From contig NZ_FNHQ01000013.1 in NCBI RefSeq assembly GCF_900103535.1, forward strand, positions 19,911 to 83,910: 64,000 bases of DNA, written 5' to 3'. This DNA is from Megasphaera paucivorans. GTDB lineage: Bacteria; Bacillota; Negativicutes; Veillonellales; Megasphaeraceae. Below are positions 1-7,973 of this stretch, in pieces (position 1 is the stretch's first letter; each line of letters opens with the position of its first letter). Below the pieces are notes generated by a model. It was not told the DNA's origin, ran no database searches, and saw nothing but the letters and a program-made list of their open reading frames with translations. The position numbers were made by a program, and so were the translations under genes.

Positions 1-695
1 CTACGATGGGACAGGTCACGGTCAATGGCATGGATATCAGGCAAAAATCAAAAGCAGCGATGGATATGCGCCATAAAGTAGGCATGGTGTTCCAATATCC
101 GGAATACCAGTTGTTTGAAGAGACCGTTGCCAAGGATATTGCATTTGGTCCGCGCAATATGGGGTTGACGGAAGAAGAAATAGAACAGCGCGTCAAGGAA
201 GCTATGGAATTCGTCCATCTCGATTATGAAGAATATGGCAATCGCTCTCCCTTTCGGCTGAGCGGCGGGCAGATGCGCCGTGTTGCCATTGCTGGCGTTA
301 TCGCGATCCATCCGGAATACCTGATTCTCGACGAACCCTCGGCGGGACTGGATCCCGTAGGCCGTGAAGAAATATTTTCCGAAGTCCAGCGCTGGCATGA
401 AGAAAAAAATATTACGGTTATCCTGGTGTCTCACAATATGGAGGATATTTCCCGCCTGGCCAATCGATTGATCGTACTGGACCACAGCGAAATTATTCTT
501 GATGGAGAACCGCTGGAGATATTTGCTAAGCAGCAGGACCTGCTGCATCGTGCCGGAGTCAGTGTGCCGCCGGTCACGGAGGTGTTGCAGTATCTGCAGG
601 GCCGCGGTCTGCCGGTCGAAGACCGTGTGCGGACCGTAGAAGAAGCCGCGGCCTCGATTTATGCGGGGGTAAGGGGGAATACGCATGCTCACTGA
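1..695 (+). CDS. ecfA2: Energy-coupling factor transporter ATPase EcfA2 (5' end missing)
   Basis: ATP-binding subunit of an ECF vitamin/metal importer, working on the cytoplasmic side with EcfT and a substrate-binding S component. The window opens inside the gene: the reading frame is open from base 3, and the Walker A motif and first strands lie upstream. What remains shows the Q-loop (VFQYPEYQLF), the ABC signature LSGGQMRR, Walker B (LILDEPSAGLDP) and the switch histidine (VSHN). The VFQYPE form of the Q-loop is typical of EcfA/CbiO proteins rather than other ABC ATPases. It overlaps ecfT by 11 bases, so the two are co-translated. A first ATPase (EcfA1) probably lies just upstream. The transported substrate cannot be told from this fragment. 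Confidence 0.93.
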   Translation, partial: TMGQVTVNGMDIRQKSKAAMDMRHKVGMVFQYPEYQLFEETVAKDIAFGPRNMGLTEEEIEQRVKEAMEFVHLDYEEYGNRSPFRLSGGQMRRVAIAGVIAIHPEYLILDEPSAGLDPVGREEIFSEVQRWHEEKNITVILVSHNMEDISRLANRLIVLDHSEIILDGEPLEIFAKQQDLLHRAGVSVPPVTEVLQYLQGRGLPVEDRVRTVEEAAASIYAGVRGNTHAH

Positions 696-1485
696 TATTA
701 CACTGGGTCAATATTTCCCGGGACATTCCTTTTTGCATAAACTGGATCCGCGAGCCAAAATTATGGCGACGATGATTTTTATCATAGCGATATTTTTTGC
801 GGAATCTCTTCCGGCCTATGGCGTAGTTACGGCGTTTGTGGTGCTCAATTTTGTGGTATCGCGGCTGCCGCTGAAACTGATCGTCAAGTCGTTGAAGCCG
901 TTGTGGATTATTATTGTGTTTACGATGGGCATCCATATCTTTACGACGCCGGGGATCGTACTGTGGCAGTACGGATTTATTTCCATTACCAAGGAAGGCG
1001 TGTACCAAGGGAGTCTGATGACGGCTCGTCTGGTATACTTGATTATCTTTTCCTCCCTGCTGACCTATACGACGTCCCCCATCGTGCTGACGGATGGCAT
1101 CGAACATATATTGAATCCCTTCCGGCGCATCGGGGTGCCGGCGCATGAACTGGCCATGATGATGACCATTGCCCTGCGCTTTATCCCGACGCTATTAGAA
1201 GAAACCGACCGGATCATGAAGGCCCAAACAGCCCGCGGTGCCAACTTTACGAGCGGCAGTATACTGCAGCGCGGCAAGAATATGATACCGCTGCTGGTGC
1301 CGCTGTTTGTTAGTGCGTTCCGCCGGGCCGACGAACTGGCGACGGCGATGGAAGCCCGCTGTTACCGCGGCGGAGAAGGCCGGACGCGTATGAATGAATT
1401 ATCCTATACCTATCGAGACGGGATTGCCATGGCGGCTATCGTTCTCGTAACGGGAATTTTGATTTGGATGCGGTGGTTTATATGA
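685..1485 (+). CDS. ecfT: ECF transporter transmembrane scaffold protein EcfT
   Basis: Membrane scaffold of 266 residues that joins the two ATPases to exchangeable S components in the cytoplasmic membrane. Hydrophobic segments occur in the first 110 residues and again near the C terminus. The two EcfT coupling motifs are visible in the cytoplasmic part: ARG (in QTARGANF, about residue 180) and a second ARC/RG motif (EARCYRGG, about residue 225), which sit in ATPase grooves in known ECF structures. The start at 685 has a G-rich ribosome site (AAGGGGG) and overlaps the ATPase gene. The stop overlaps the truA start by four bases (ATGA). Length and order ecfA-ecfT-truA match the common Firmicute ribosomal-protein/ECF operon. 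Confidence 0.95.
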   Translation: MLTDITLGQYFPGHSFLHKLDPRAKIMATMIFIIAIFFAESLPAYGVVTAFVVLNFVVSRLPLKLIVKSLKPLWIIIVFTMGIHIFTTPGIVLWQYGFISITKEGVYQGSLMTARLVYLIIFSSLLTYTTSPIVLTDGIEHILNPFRRIGVPAHELAMMMTIALRFIPTLLEETDRIMKAQTARGANFTSGSILQRGKNMIPLLVPLFVSAFRRADELATAMEARCYRGGEGRTRMNELSYTYRDGIAMAAIVLVTGILIWMRWFI

Positions 1486-2270
1486 AAAAGAACATCTGTC
1501 TGACCGTTGCCTATGATGGAACCGATTTTCACGGATTTCAGCGGCAGACCAATGCTCCTTCGATTCAGCTGGAAATTGAGCGGGCCTTATCTCGTATATT
1601 TTCCGCACCGATCACGATTTATGGAGCGGCTCGTACTGATGCCGGAGTCCATGCGCGCGGACAAGTCGTTAATTTTTACGGAGAAGGTTCGATCCCGATA
1701 GAGAAAATCCCCTATGCGGCCAAAGGATATCTGCCGTCGGAAATCGTCATACGTACGGCGCAGGAAATGCCGCAGCACTTCAGTGTGCGTCATGACTGTA
1801 CCGGTAAGCACTATCGCTATACTATCAATAACGCACAAGTTTGTGATCCCTTCCTGCTGCGCTACGCCTGGTTCATACGCAAGCCGCTGGATATAGAAGC
1901 GATGAAAGCCGGCGCGGAAATACTGCTGGGGACCCATGATTTTTCTGCCTTTGAAGGGCAGAATACGACGCCCATGAATCCGCTGAAAACAATGTATGAC
2001 ATTACCTTTCAGCGAGAAGGAACAGCACTGCAGATCAATGTACTGGGAGACGGGTTTCTATATCATATGGTCCGCAATATGGCAGGCGGCTTTGTCGATC
2101 TGGGACTTCACCGCATGACCGTAGATTCGTTCCGCGCGATTCTGGAAGGACTGGACCGGACCCGGCTGGGAGCGACTGCCCCGGCTCGAGGACTATGTCT
2201 GGAACGCGTGTTTTATTCCTATGAAGGGCTAAAAGAAACAGAACAATTGCTGCGGGAACACGCATTATAA
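1482..2270 (+). CDS. truA: tRNA pseudouridine(38-40) synthase TruA
   Basis: Cytoplasmic enzyme converting uridines 38-40 of the tRNA anticodon arm to pseudouridine. The start was placed at ATG 1482 because family members begin a few residues before the conserved LTVAYDGTDFHGFQRQ motif, and because this ATG overlaps the ecfT stop as ATGA; an upstream TTG at 1464 is less likely. The catalytic aspartate is in RTDAGVHA (about residue 50), and the later motifs FLYHMVRNM and the C-terminal RG-LCLERV segment are present. At 262 residues it has family length. It ends the ecf-truA operon, followed directly by a terminator hairpin. Confidence 0.95.
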   Translation: MKKNICLTVAYDGTDFHGFQRQTNAPSIQLEIERALSRIFSAPITIYGAARTDAGVHARGQVVNFYGEGSIPIEKIPYAAKGYLPSEIVIRTAQEMPQHFSVRHDCTGKHYRYTINNAQVCDPFLLRYAWFIRKPLDIEAMKAGAEILLGTHDFSAFEGQNTTPMNPLKTMYDITFQREGTALQINVLGDGFLYHMVRNMAGGFVDLGLHRMTVDSFRAILEGLDRTRLGATAPARGLCLERVFYSYEGLKETEQLLREHAL

Positions 2271-2322
2271 CAGAAATATAAAAACTTGATGACGCATATT
2301 TAAAAATAATATGATAGAATGC

Positions 2323-2353
2323 AAGGCGTGTATATTGATACGCGCCTTTTTCT
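2323..2353 (+). terminator. Rho-independent terminator after truA
   Basis: GGCGTGTA and TACGCGCC form an 8-base stem (one G-T pair) around a 6-base loop and are followed by a run of T. It closes the ecf-truA transcript. The rest of the 267-base gap before the next gene shows only a purine-rich stretch and the AGAAGG ribosome site at its end. Confidence 0.8.
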
Positions 2354-2537
2354 GTGTCATACTTTAAAGGTAACGTTAAAAAAGCAATACATGCAGAAAA
2401 AATGAAAAAGCAAGACAGGGCAAAGGGAGAGGTTAGACTTTTCCCTTATCTCCCTTGCCTTTGTCTCTCTTGACAGGGGCCTGCATTTAAAAGACGGCCT
2501 GCATGTACTTGGTAATTTTGAAAAGAAGGTATTATAA

Positions 2538-3545
2538 ATGGCACAACATATTGAGATCATAGCACCGGACGAAAGAGAAGTCATACGGCAAATTGGCTTT
2601 GTTCATTTTATGTCGGTTTCTACTTTTGCCGCGTCCATGGGGTATTGCGGCATGTGTTTCGGATGGCGTCTGGCTCATCAGATTTGGGGAGCTCCGGCCT
2701 GGATCGGAGAATGTTTCGGAGCCGTGGCCCTGCTGATTTATTTTTGGGTATTTTTCCAGTATTTTCGTAAATTGCGAATCGATACGGCAGCCGTACGGGC
2801 AGAATGGAATTCTCCGTCTAAAGTCAATTTCTTCGGAACATTTACGGTTTCTACGGTATTGCTGGCAGCGGTACTGGCACCGTATAGTCATGTGGTGGCC
2901 AGCATATTCTGGTGGGTGGCACTGGTAATGATTCTGCTGTTTGGCTGGATATTACTTAGTCATTGGCTGCTGGAACGTCAGAATATCAACGAAGTGACAC
3001 CGGCTTGGCTGCTTCCTGTACTGGGGCCTATTACGATCCCCATTGCCGGGAATGTGCTGCAGAACCCCGGGTTTCATGATATTTCCGTATTTTGTGTCGC
3101 TATCGGGATTGTGACGGGGATTCCGGTTATTGCGCTGCTGCTGACCCGCAGTATCATCGGCAAGCCGCTGCCGGATGCGGTGCAGCCCAGTTTGATGATT
3201 CTCATGGCACCCTTTGGCATGGGCTATATCACCTACAGTGATACGTTTGGCCCGGATAATTTTACGGCGTTATTTATCTGCGCCGGGATTTTCCTTCTCG
3301 TGCCGATCGCCTGCAAAGTTGCCTCGATCATGCTCAGTACTCCGTTTCGCATGGGCTGGTGGGCTGCTAGTTTCCCCAGTATGGCCTTTACAAACGGCGT
3401 ATTGCATTTCAGTAACGACTACACCGTGTTTTGGACGCGTGCACTGGGATTATTCCTGTTGATTTGTGCGACATCCTTGATTTTATGGCTGTCAGGCAAA
3501 ACGATATGGGCGATCCATCATAAGACACTTTGGAAATTATATTGA
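2538..3545 (+). CDS. TDT family transporter (TehA/SLAC1-like)
   Basis: Integral membrane protein of 335 residues with about ten hydrophobic helices, similar in overall pattern to the tellurite-resistance/dicarboxylate transporter (TDT) family that includes TehA, Mae1 and plant SLAC1 anion channels. Motifs supporting this are the N-terminal IGFVHFMSVSTFAASMGY segment, a proline-rich VLGPITIPIAGN helix and a C-terminal WWAASFPSMAFTNG stretch, a place where TDT proteins usually carry W-x3-FP. The start has an AGAAGG site 8 bases upstream. It stands alone between two unrelated genes with its own flanking signals, so the substrate (an anion such as a dicarboxylate, sulfite or halide) cannot be inferred from context. 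Confidence 0.8.
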   Translation: MAQHIEIIAPDEREVIRQIGFVHFMSVSTFAASMGYCGMCFGWRLAHQIWGAPAWIGECFGAVALLIYFWVFFQYFRKLRIDTAAVRAEWNSPSKVNFFGTFTVSTVLLAAVLAPYSHVVASIFWWVALVMILLFGWILLSHWLLERQNINEVTPAWLLPVLGPITIPIAGNVLQNPGFHDISVFCVAIGIVTGIPVIALLLTRSIIGKPLPDAVQPSLMILMAPFGMGYITYSDTFGPDNFTALFICAGIFLLVPIACKVASIMLSTPFRMGWWAASFPSMAFTNGVLHFSNDYTVFWTRALGLFLLICATSLILWLSGKTIWAIHHKTLWKLY

Positions 3546-3559
3546 TTACAATGCCGATG

Positions 3560-3568
3560 TGGTATAAT
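3560..3568 (+). promoter_or_regulatory. Extended -10 promoter for the trpD-like gene
   Basis: TGGTATAAT is a consensus extended -10 element, 60 bases before the gene start. No good -35 is present at normal spacing (TTGATT lies only 14 bases upstream), as is common for extended -10 promoters. Confidence 0.5.
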
Positions 3569-3629
3569 ATACATATAAGAAACATCGTTAGGATCACAAG
3601 AGGAATGTACGTACAAAGGAGTGAGGGCT

Positions 3630-4676
3630 ATGTTGAAAAATTTACTGGTAAAACTAGCAGAAGGTAATGATTTGACATCTCGGGAATGTGTATTTGCCAT
3701 GGATCGCATTATGGACGGACGCGTTTCCAATATTCAGCTCAGCGCATTTTTAGCAGCTTTGGCTGTCAAAGGGTGTACGGATACGGAAATAACTGGTTTT
3801 GCCCAAGGAATGCGGGAACACAGCCTGAAGGTGGAACATCATTTGAATTTATTTGAAATCGTAGGTACCGGCGGAGATACGGCCAAGACCTTTAACATTT
3901 CCACGACCGCGGCATTTGTCATTGCAGCCGGCGGCGTACTGGTAGCCAAACACGGCAACCGAGCCAAGACATCGCGCAGCGGTTCGGCAGATATGCTGGA
4001 AGCACTGGGCGGTAATATTTTTTTGGAACCCGATAGCTGTCTGGAGATGCTTCGTGCGATCGGCATCTGCTATTTCTATACACGATACTATTACTATATG
4101 ATGAAACATATTGACTCCGTTCGCGAAGAACTGGGGATCCCGACCATTTTCGACGTGCTCCGTCCCTTGACCAATCCGGCCCGTGCCAAATATGAACTAT
4201 TAGGTGTAAACAAGAAAAAACTTGTCGAACCGATGGCCCGTGTACTTTCCAATCTGGGCGTCGTGCGCGGCATGGTAGTATATGGACAAGATGGATCTGA
4301 TGAAATTTCAGCTTCGGCAGTTACGACCGTTTGCGAATTCACAGGAAATGTCTTCAAGACCTATGAAATCCGGCCGGAGGATTTTTGTCTGAGCCGCTGC
4401 CGGCAGGACGAACTGGCAGGCAGCACACCGAAAGAAAATGCGGCGATTGCCCGCAGTATCCTGAAAGGGGAAAAAAGTGCTAAGCGTACGGCGATTATCA
4501 TGAATGCCGGAGCCGGACTTTACATCTGCGGCAAAGCGCTTACGCTGGAAGCCGGCATGAAGGAAGCGGCACGCCTTATCGATTCGGGAAAAGCTATGCA
4601 GAAAATGGATGAATTTTTAAGAATGAGTCAGCAGTTATCTGCGATAGAACGTTCCCGCGTTGCGGAATTCTTATAA
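3630..4676 (+). CDS. Anthranilate phosphoribosyltransferase-like protein (TrpD paralogue with altered pocket)
   Basis: Glycosyltransferase family 3 / TrpD fold, 348 residues. The PRPP and metal site is intact: GTGGD (79-83), TFNIST, KHGNR (107-111) and SGSADMLEALG. However, the stretch that in true TrpD reads FAP-x2-HPAMKHV is here YTRYYYYMMKH (150-160), losing the anthranilate-contacting histidine, and the following GPLTNPA motif is RPLTNPA (about 178). The enzyme therefore probably uses PRPP, or a ribose phosphate, with a substrate other than anthranilate. No other trp gene is nearby. The start at 3630 was chosen because AAAGGAG lies 8 bases upstream; a GTG at 3621 overlaps that site. A strong terminator follows. 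Confidence 0.8.
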   Translation: MLKNLLVKLAEGNDLTSRECVFAMDRIMDGRVSNIQLSAFLAALAVKGCTDTEITGFAQGMREHSLKVEHHLNLFEIVGTGGDTAKTFNISTTAAFVIAAGGVLVAKHGNRAKTSRSGSADMLEALGGNIFLEPDSCLEMLRAIGICYFYTRYYYYMMKHIDSVREELGIPTIFDVLRPLTNPARAKYELLGVNKKKLVEPMARVLSNLGVVRGMVVYGQDGSDEISASAVTTVCEFTGNVFKTYEIRPEDFCLSRCRQDELAGSTPKENAAIARSILKGEKSAKRTAIIMNAGAGLYICGKALTLEAGMKEAARLIDSGKAMQKMDEFLRMSQQLSAIERSRVAEFL

Positions 4677-4696
4677 TATATGGACAGCAGCGTATA

Positions 4697-4748
4697 CGGG
4701 GCTGACAGGGGGGACGAGAACGCTCGACTCTCTCCTGTCAGTCCCTTT
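4697..4748 (+). terminator. Terminator after the trpD-like gene
   Basis: GGGCTGACAGG pairs with CCTGTCAGTCCC around a loop of about 27 bases that contains a smaller stem (CGAGaacgCTCG). It is followed by TTTT. Confidence 0.85.
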
Positions 4749-4839
4749 TAATGAGCGGCAGGCTATGCAATATCCGTATCTATATGGAATAGGGTGCACA
4801 TAGTTGCTTAAAAAAGATGATTGAAACGGAACTAGTATT

Positions 4840-4867
4840 TTGGAAATAACAGTACTTGTGGTATAAT
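4840..4867 (+). promoter_or_regulatory. Promoter for the TVP38-family gene
   Basis: TTGGAA and TATAAT are separated by 16 bases, with a TGG extension before the -10. It gives an untranslated leader of about 140 bases. The rest of the 339-base gap (4677-5015) holds only this promoter and the terminator above. Confidence 0.65.
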
Positions 4868-5015
4868 AGAGTATCGAATTGCCTGTTTGGCCGAATACGT
4901 ATATGTTGTGCATCGGTCAGTTTATCTATAGTTATCCCTATGACGTATTTTCTGATGGAAATAGGCGGGGATGAATCATTTCGAAACTACTCGTATAAAA
5001 GGATAGATATATAAT

Positions 5016-5750
5016 ATGAAGGATAAAACATTAGGGGTTTCGATCCACATCTTCGGTGTGCTGGCTGTAGTAGCCGTACTGTGGGCGATTCAACTTGTTC
5101 TGCCGGATTTTTACATGACCATGTGGAATCTCATGGTACAAGGAGATATAGACGGTCTTACGGACTATATTGCTTCCTTTGGCTATGAGGCTATATTGGT
5201 CAGTGTTTTCATGATTACCTTTGTCAATGCGATCGGATTTCCCTCCATCCCATTCCTTACGGTGAACGGTATTATTTTTGGTTTGGTCCCGGGAATCATC
5301 ATTTCCTGGGCAGGTGAAGTATTAGGCATTGAAATCAGCTTTCATCTCACACGGACGCTGCTGCGCGGTCAGGCTAAAAAAATGATCGAGCGGAACGACA
5401 TGCTGGAAAAACTCGATTCTTACAGCTGTATCAAGACGATCATCATGGGACGGGCTATACCGTATTCCCCGAATGTATTAGTAACGGCATTCAGTGCACT
5501 AAGTCATATCTCCTATAAAGATCATTTTATTGCCAACCTGATCGGCAAAATACCGGCAGTCGTCATAGAAGTCTGGCTGGGGCACGATCTGCTCCGTTTC
5601 CATGAACACTGGGGCCGTCTGTTGGTGTTGGTATTGCTGGTGGCCGTTGTATATGGATTTATGTGGTGGAGAAAAAAGCATCGTCCGAAACTGGCACATA
5701 TGGAATGCCATCATCAGGAATCGGACAGTATCTCTGTTACAAAAAAATAG
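5016..5750 (+). CDS. TVP38/TMEM64 family membrane protein (VTT domain)
   Basis: Membrane protein of 244 residues in the DedA/VTT (SNARE-associated) superfamily. An N-terminal helix (about 10-32) is followed by the VTT core with the re-entrant G-F-P-S-I-P-F-L motif (about 75), a G-x3-S-W-A-G-E segment and a GRAIPYSPN motif (about 150), then a C-terminal helix and a basic, histidine-rich tail. Related proteins act as lipid scramblases or transporters in the cytoplasmic membrane; the substrate here is unknown. It has its own promoter and a terminator shared with the converging gene, so it is transcribed alone. Confidence 0.82.
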   Translation: MKDKTLGVSIHIFGVLAVVAVLWAIQLVLPDFYMTMWNLMVQGDIDGLTDYIASFGYEAILVSVFMITFVNAIGFPSIPFLTVNGIIFGLVPGIIISWAGEVLGIEISFHLTRTLLRGQAKKMIERNDMLEKLDSYSCIKTIIMGRAIPYSPNVLVTAFSALSHISYKDHFIANLIGKIPAVVIEVWLGHDLLRFHEHWGRLLVLVLLVAVVYGFMWWRKKHRPKLAHMECHHQESDSISVTKK

Positions 5751-5764
5751 TGCGAAAGTATTGC

Positions 5765-5800
5765 AAAAAGAGGATCGGCGCAAGCCGGTCCTCTTTTTAT
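5765..5800. terminator. Bidirectional terminator between converging genes
   Basis: AAAAAGAGGATCGGC and GCCGGTCCTCTTTTT form a near-perfect 15-base stem with a GCAA tetraloop. The A run on one side and the T run on the other let it serve both the plus-strand gene ending at 5750 and the minus-strand gene ending at 5816. Confidence 0.93.
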
Positions 5801-5815
5801 GCCAATCATAGGATG

Positions 5816-6502
5816 TTACAGTGTCATTTTTTCCTTCAAGGTTTTGAAAAAAGCGTCGACGATCCGCTTATATACGCCCATCGTATCATCGGAACTGTAC
5901 CGCGTCCGCGTTTCCTCACGGGAAAATACGACACTCCCTGTTTTGGTATCATACACATCAAATCGCAGCGTTACCGTCGTATTGGGGATATAGGTATCCG
6001 GTACATATTCGGGTACGGTGATCTCCTGAGACACGGTGTACGGTCTGCCGTCGCGGTCATATACGACACGATCGATCCACTGGGACCGCCACTCCGTATG
6101 AGCAGCGACAAAACTGCTGTCTTGGCTGTACTGCATCAGCCGGGCCTTTATGTATACATCGGCAGCAGGAACAGCAGAAGCGGCAGGGGACACAGGAGAC
6201 GCGGCGGGGACAACTGCCGGAGAAGCAGGCGGCGGTGATGCGGGGGGTGCGATCTGCAGCGCTGTACGGACAGAACTGCCGTTCTTCTTTGCGCGTGTCA
6301 AATACGCATCCTGCAATGTTTTTGCCACAATATCATTTTTGATGCTTGCAGCTTCGGACGTATCCAGATTATACACCAGGACCGTCTTTATCTTTGGAAA
6401 AGCATACGAACTATCAGACCAATCATCCTTTTCTGCATGAACAGCCAGAGGAACGGAAACAACGATTGTCATCAATGCGGCTAGCAGCCAAGAACCCTTC
6501 AT
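5816..6502 (-). CDS. Exported protein of unknown function with a Pro/Ala linker
   Basis: The start at 6502 was chosen because a clear AAGGAGGT site precedes it and the protein then opens with a signal peptide (basic start, hydrophobic core, cut expected after AVHA). The 228-residue product has an N-terminal part resembling small periplasmic nucleotide- or ligand-binding folds (KTVLVYNLDTS), a low-complexity linker of alternating Pro, Ala and Ser (about 95-130), and a C-terminal beta-rich domain with regularly spaced TVTLRFDVYDTKTG and SREETRTRY motifs. It is likely periplasmic or attached to the outer membrane. I do not recognise a characterised family; the C-terminal half recalls DUF4136-like lipoprotein domains, but there is no lipobox cysteine. 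Confidence 0.75.
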   Translation of the reverse strand: MKGSWLLAALMTIVVSVPLAVHAEKDDWSDSSYAFPKIKTVLVYNLDTSEAASIKNDIVAKTLQDAYLTRAKKNGSSVRTALQIAPPASPPPASPAVVPAASPVSPAASAVPAADVYIKARLMQYSQDSSFVAAHTEWRSQWIDRVVYDRDGRPYTVSQEITVPEYVPDTYIPNTTVTLRFDVYDTKTGSVVFSREETRTRYSSDDTMGVYKRIVDAFFKTLKEKMTL

Positions 6503-6676
6503 ACGCAGCAACCTCCTTAGGATACACATACACAATATATACTGTATATCATAAAGGAAAGCAATAAAAAAATCCATGGATAGCACACTGAATTTTTTTC
6601 TTTTCCCTGTTTTAACCGACCGGTGAGTAGTAAATACAAAAAAATTTAAAATTAACGAAGAAATTACAAAAAAGCC

Positions 6677-6705
6677 TTGCTTTTCTAAAATACATCTGCT
6701 ATAAT
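6677..6705 (+). promoter_or_regulatory. Promoter of the rubrerythrin gene
   Basis: TTGCTT and TATAAT lie 17 bases apart, followed by an 88-base leader that contains a palindrome just downstream of the -10. Confidence 0.75.
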
Positions 6706-6713
6706 TACAACAT

Positions 6714-6734
6714 AACAAATAACAATTATTTGTT
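6714..6734 (+). promoter_or_regulatory. Palindromic operator candidate before rubrerythrin
   Basis: AACAAATAA and TTATTTGTT form a perfect 9-base inverted repeat around CAA, starting 8 bases after the -10 hexamer. Its position fits a repressor site, and its A/T-rich form resembles Fur/PerR-family boxes without matching a published consensus exactly. Confidence 0.55.
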
Positions 6735-6793
6735 AGTATGAATTTTCAAAGCTTTATTCAATATAATTGTTATATAAATAGGAGGAATATATT

Positions 6794-7348
6794 ATGAAAA
6801 AATTTGTTTGCAGCATCTGCGGTTATGTGTATGAAGGCGAAGAAGCTCCGGAAAAATGTCCACAGTGTGGTGCTCCGAAGGAAAAATTCAGTGAATTGGC
6901 AGCTGGTAAAAAAGAATATGTGGATGAACACATTGTTGGAATTGCCAAAGGTGTTGATCCCCGTATTATTGAAGGCCTTCGTTTGAACTTCACCGGCGAA
7001 TGCACTGAAGTCGGCATGTACATCGCGATGGGCCGTCAGGCTGATCGGGAAGGTTATCCGGAAATCGCAGAAGCATTCAAACGCTATGCGTTAGAAGAAG
7101 CAGATCACGCATCCCGCTTTGCCGAAATGCTGGGCGAAGTGTTGACCGCGGATACCTTGAAGAACTTGGAACTCCGTGCGGCTGCGGAACAGGGTGCCTG
7201 TGCCGGTAAGAAAGAATTGGCAACTCTCGCAAAACAACTCAACTTGGACGCTATTCATGATACCGTGCATGAAATGGCAAAGGACGAAGCACGCCATGGT
7301 CGTGGATTCGACGGCCTCCTGGCTCGTTACTTCGGTCATAAAAACTAA
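6794..7348 (+). CDS. Reverse rubrerythrin (N-terminal rubredoxin domain, NADH peroxidase type)
   Basis: Cytoplasmic peroxide-reducing enzyme of 184 residues. The rubredoxin-like Fe(Cys)4 domain comes first (CSICG at 6-10 and CPQCG at 22-26), followed by the ferritin-like di-iron domain with its E-x-x-H and E pairs ([32 protein letters not shown]). This order is the reverse of classical rubrerythrin and is typical of clostridial NADH-linked peroxidases. AGGAGG lies 8 bases before the start. It is a single-gene transcript between its own promoter/operator and a terminator, which suggests dedicated oxidative-stress control. Confidence 0.93.
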   Translation: MKKFVCSICGYVYEGEEAPEKCPQCGAPKEKFSELAAGKKEYVDEHIVGIAKGVDPRIIEGLRLNFTGECTEVGMYIAMGRQADREGYPEIAEAFKRYALEEADHASRFAEMLGEVLTADTLKNLELRAAAEQGACAGKKELATLAKQLNLDAIHDTVHEMAKDEARHGRGFDGLLARYFGHKN

Positions 7349-7363
7349 ACATATCCAGTTTTT

Positions 7364-7394
7364 ACCCCCGCATGCTTAGCATACGGGGTTTTTG
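7364..7394 (+). terminator. Terminator after rubrerythrin
   Basis: CCCCGCATGC and GCATACGGGG pair with one mismatch around TTA, followed by five T. Confidence 0.9.
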
Positions 7395-7403
7395 CTATGT
7401 AAG

Positions 7404-7432
7404 TTGCTTTTTGCACATAATTCTTATATAAT
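7404..7432 (+). promoter_or_regulatory. Promoter of the envelope-protein gene group
   Basis: TTGCTT and TATAAT are separated by 17 bases and sit 32 bases before the start at 7464. No terminator is seen between the three following genes, so this promoter may drive all of them. Confidence 0.7.
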
Positions 7433-7463
7433 GAAATAAATGTGTACTGAAGGAGGCGACCAT

Positions 7464-7895
7464 ATGAAAAAACAACTTATTGTGGGGGCTTTAGTAGTAT
7501 CACTTGCCGGATTTAGTGGTACTTTGGCTACGCAGGCCTTTGGTCTAGGCTCTGTTCTCAAAATTGGCGGCGTGGGGGTAGTAGTCAGCAAATTTGGCGA
7601 ACAACTCAACGATTTCCTGAATAAGCTTTTAATGAAGGACGGTGTAGGGACTGACTATGCAACAAAGGTGGTGCCTGTGCTTAGTGTAGGCAGCGGCGGG
7701 TATGTAGGTGCCGCGCAGGTGGTAGGCCCGTCAGAGCAAGTAGAGCAGGTCAAGGCTGTTGGCCAGATCGAAGCTGGGTTTAACGGGAATTTGTTCAGAG
7801 CCAAGGCATTGATTCCTATTGATGCCGAAAGCATTACCAACATGCACCGTATCCAGGGCGTCGGGGTTTCTGCTATCATCGACGTACGTTTTTAA
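7464..7895 (+). CDS. Small exported protein, glycine/valine rich
   Basis: 143 residues beginning with a signal peptide (MKKQLIVGALVVSLAGF, cleavage expected after ATQA). The AGGAGG ribosome site 7 bases before 7464 decides the start over an upstream in-frame GTG. The mature part is rich in Gly and Val and ends in an IQGVGVSAIIDVRF motif. No catalytic motif or membrane helix beyond the signal peptide is seen. It leads a group of three exported proteins ending in an LptD-like protein, so a periplasmic or outer-membrane role is likely. I do not recognise the family. Confidence 0.75.
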   Translation: MKKQLIVGALVVSLAGFSGTLATQAFGLGSVLKIGGVGVVVSKFGEQLNDFLNKLLMKDGVGTDYATKVVPVLSVGSGGYVGAAQVVGPSEQVEQVKAVGQIEAGFNGNLFRAKALIPIDAESITNMHRIQGVGVSAIIDVRF

Positions 7896-7973
7896 TTCAT
7901 TACGATATACAGCAGGGCATTACATTTGTCTTCTTTTTTTATGAAGACAATACAATTACAGGAGGAATGTAGA

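Noticed and set aside
48..692. A 214-codon minus-strand frame
   Set aside because: It is the shadow of the EcfA2 ATPase gene.
4698..4748. T-box or riboswitch reading of the hairpin after the trpD-like gene
   Set aside because: It lies downstream of the gene's stop with a T tract and no T-box consensus (UGGN), so it is a plain terminator.
5663..6238. A 191-codon plus-strand frame across the terminator
   Set aside because: It crosses a strong bidirectional terminator and is antisense to the exported protein with a good signal peptide.
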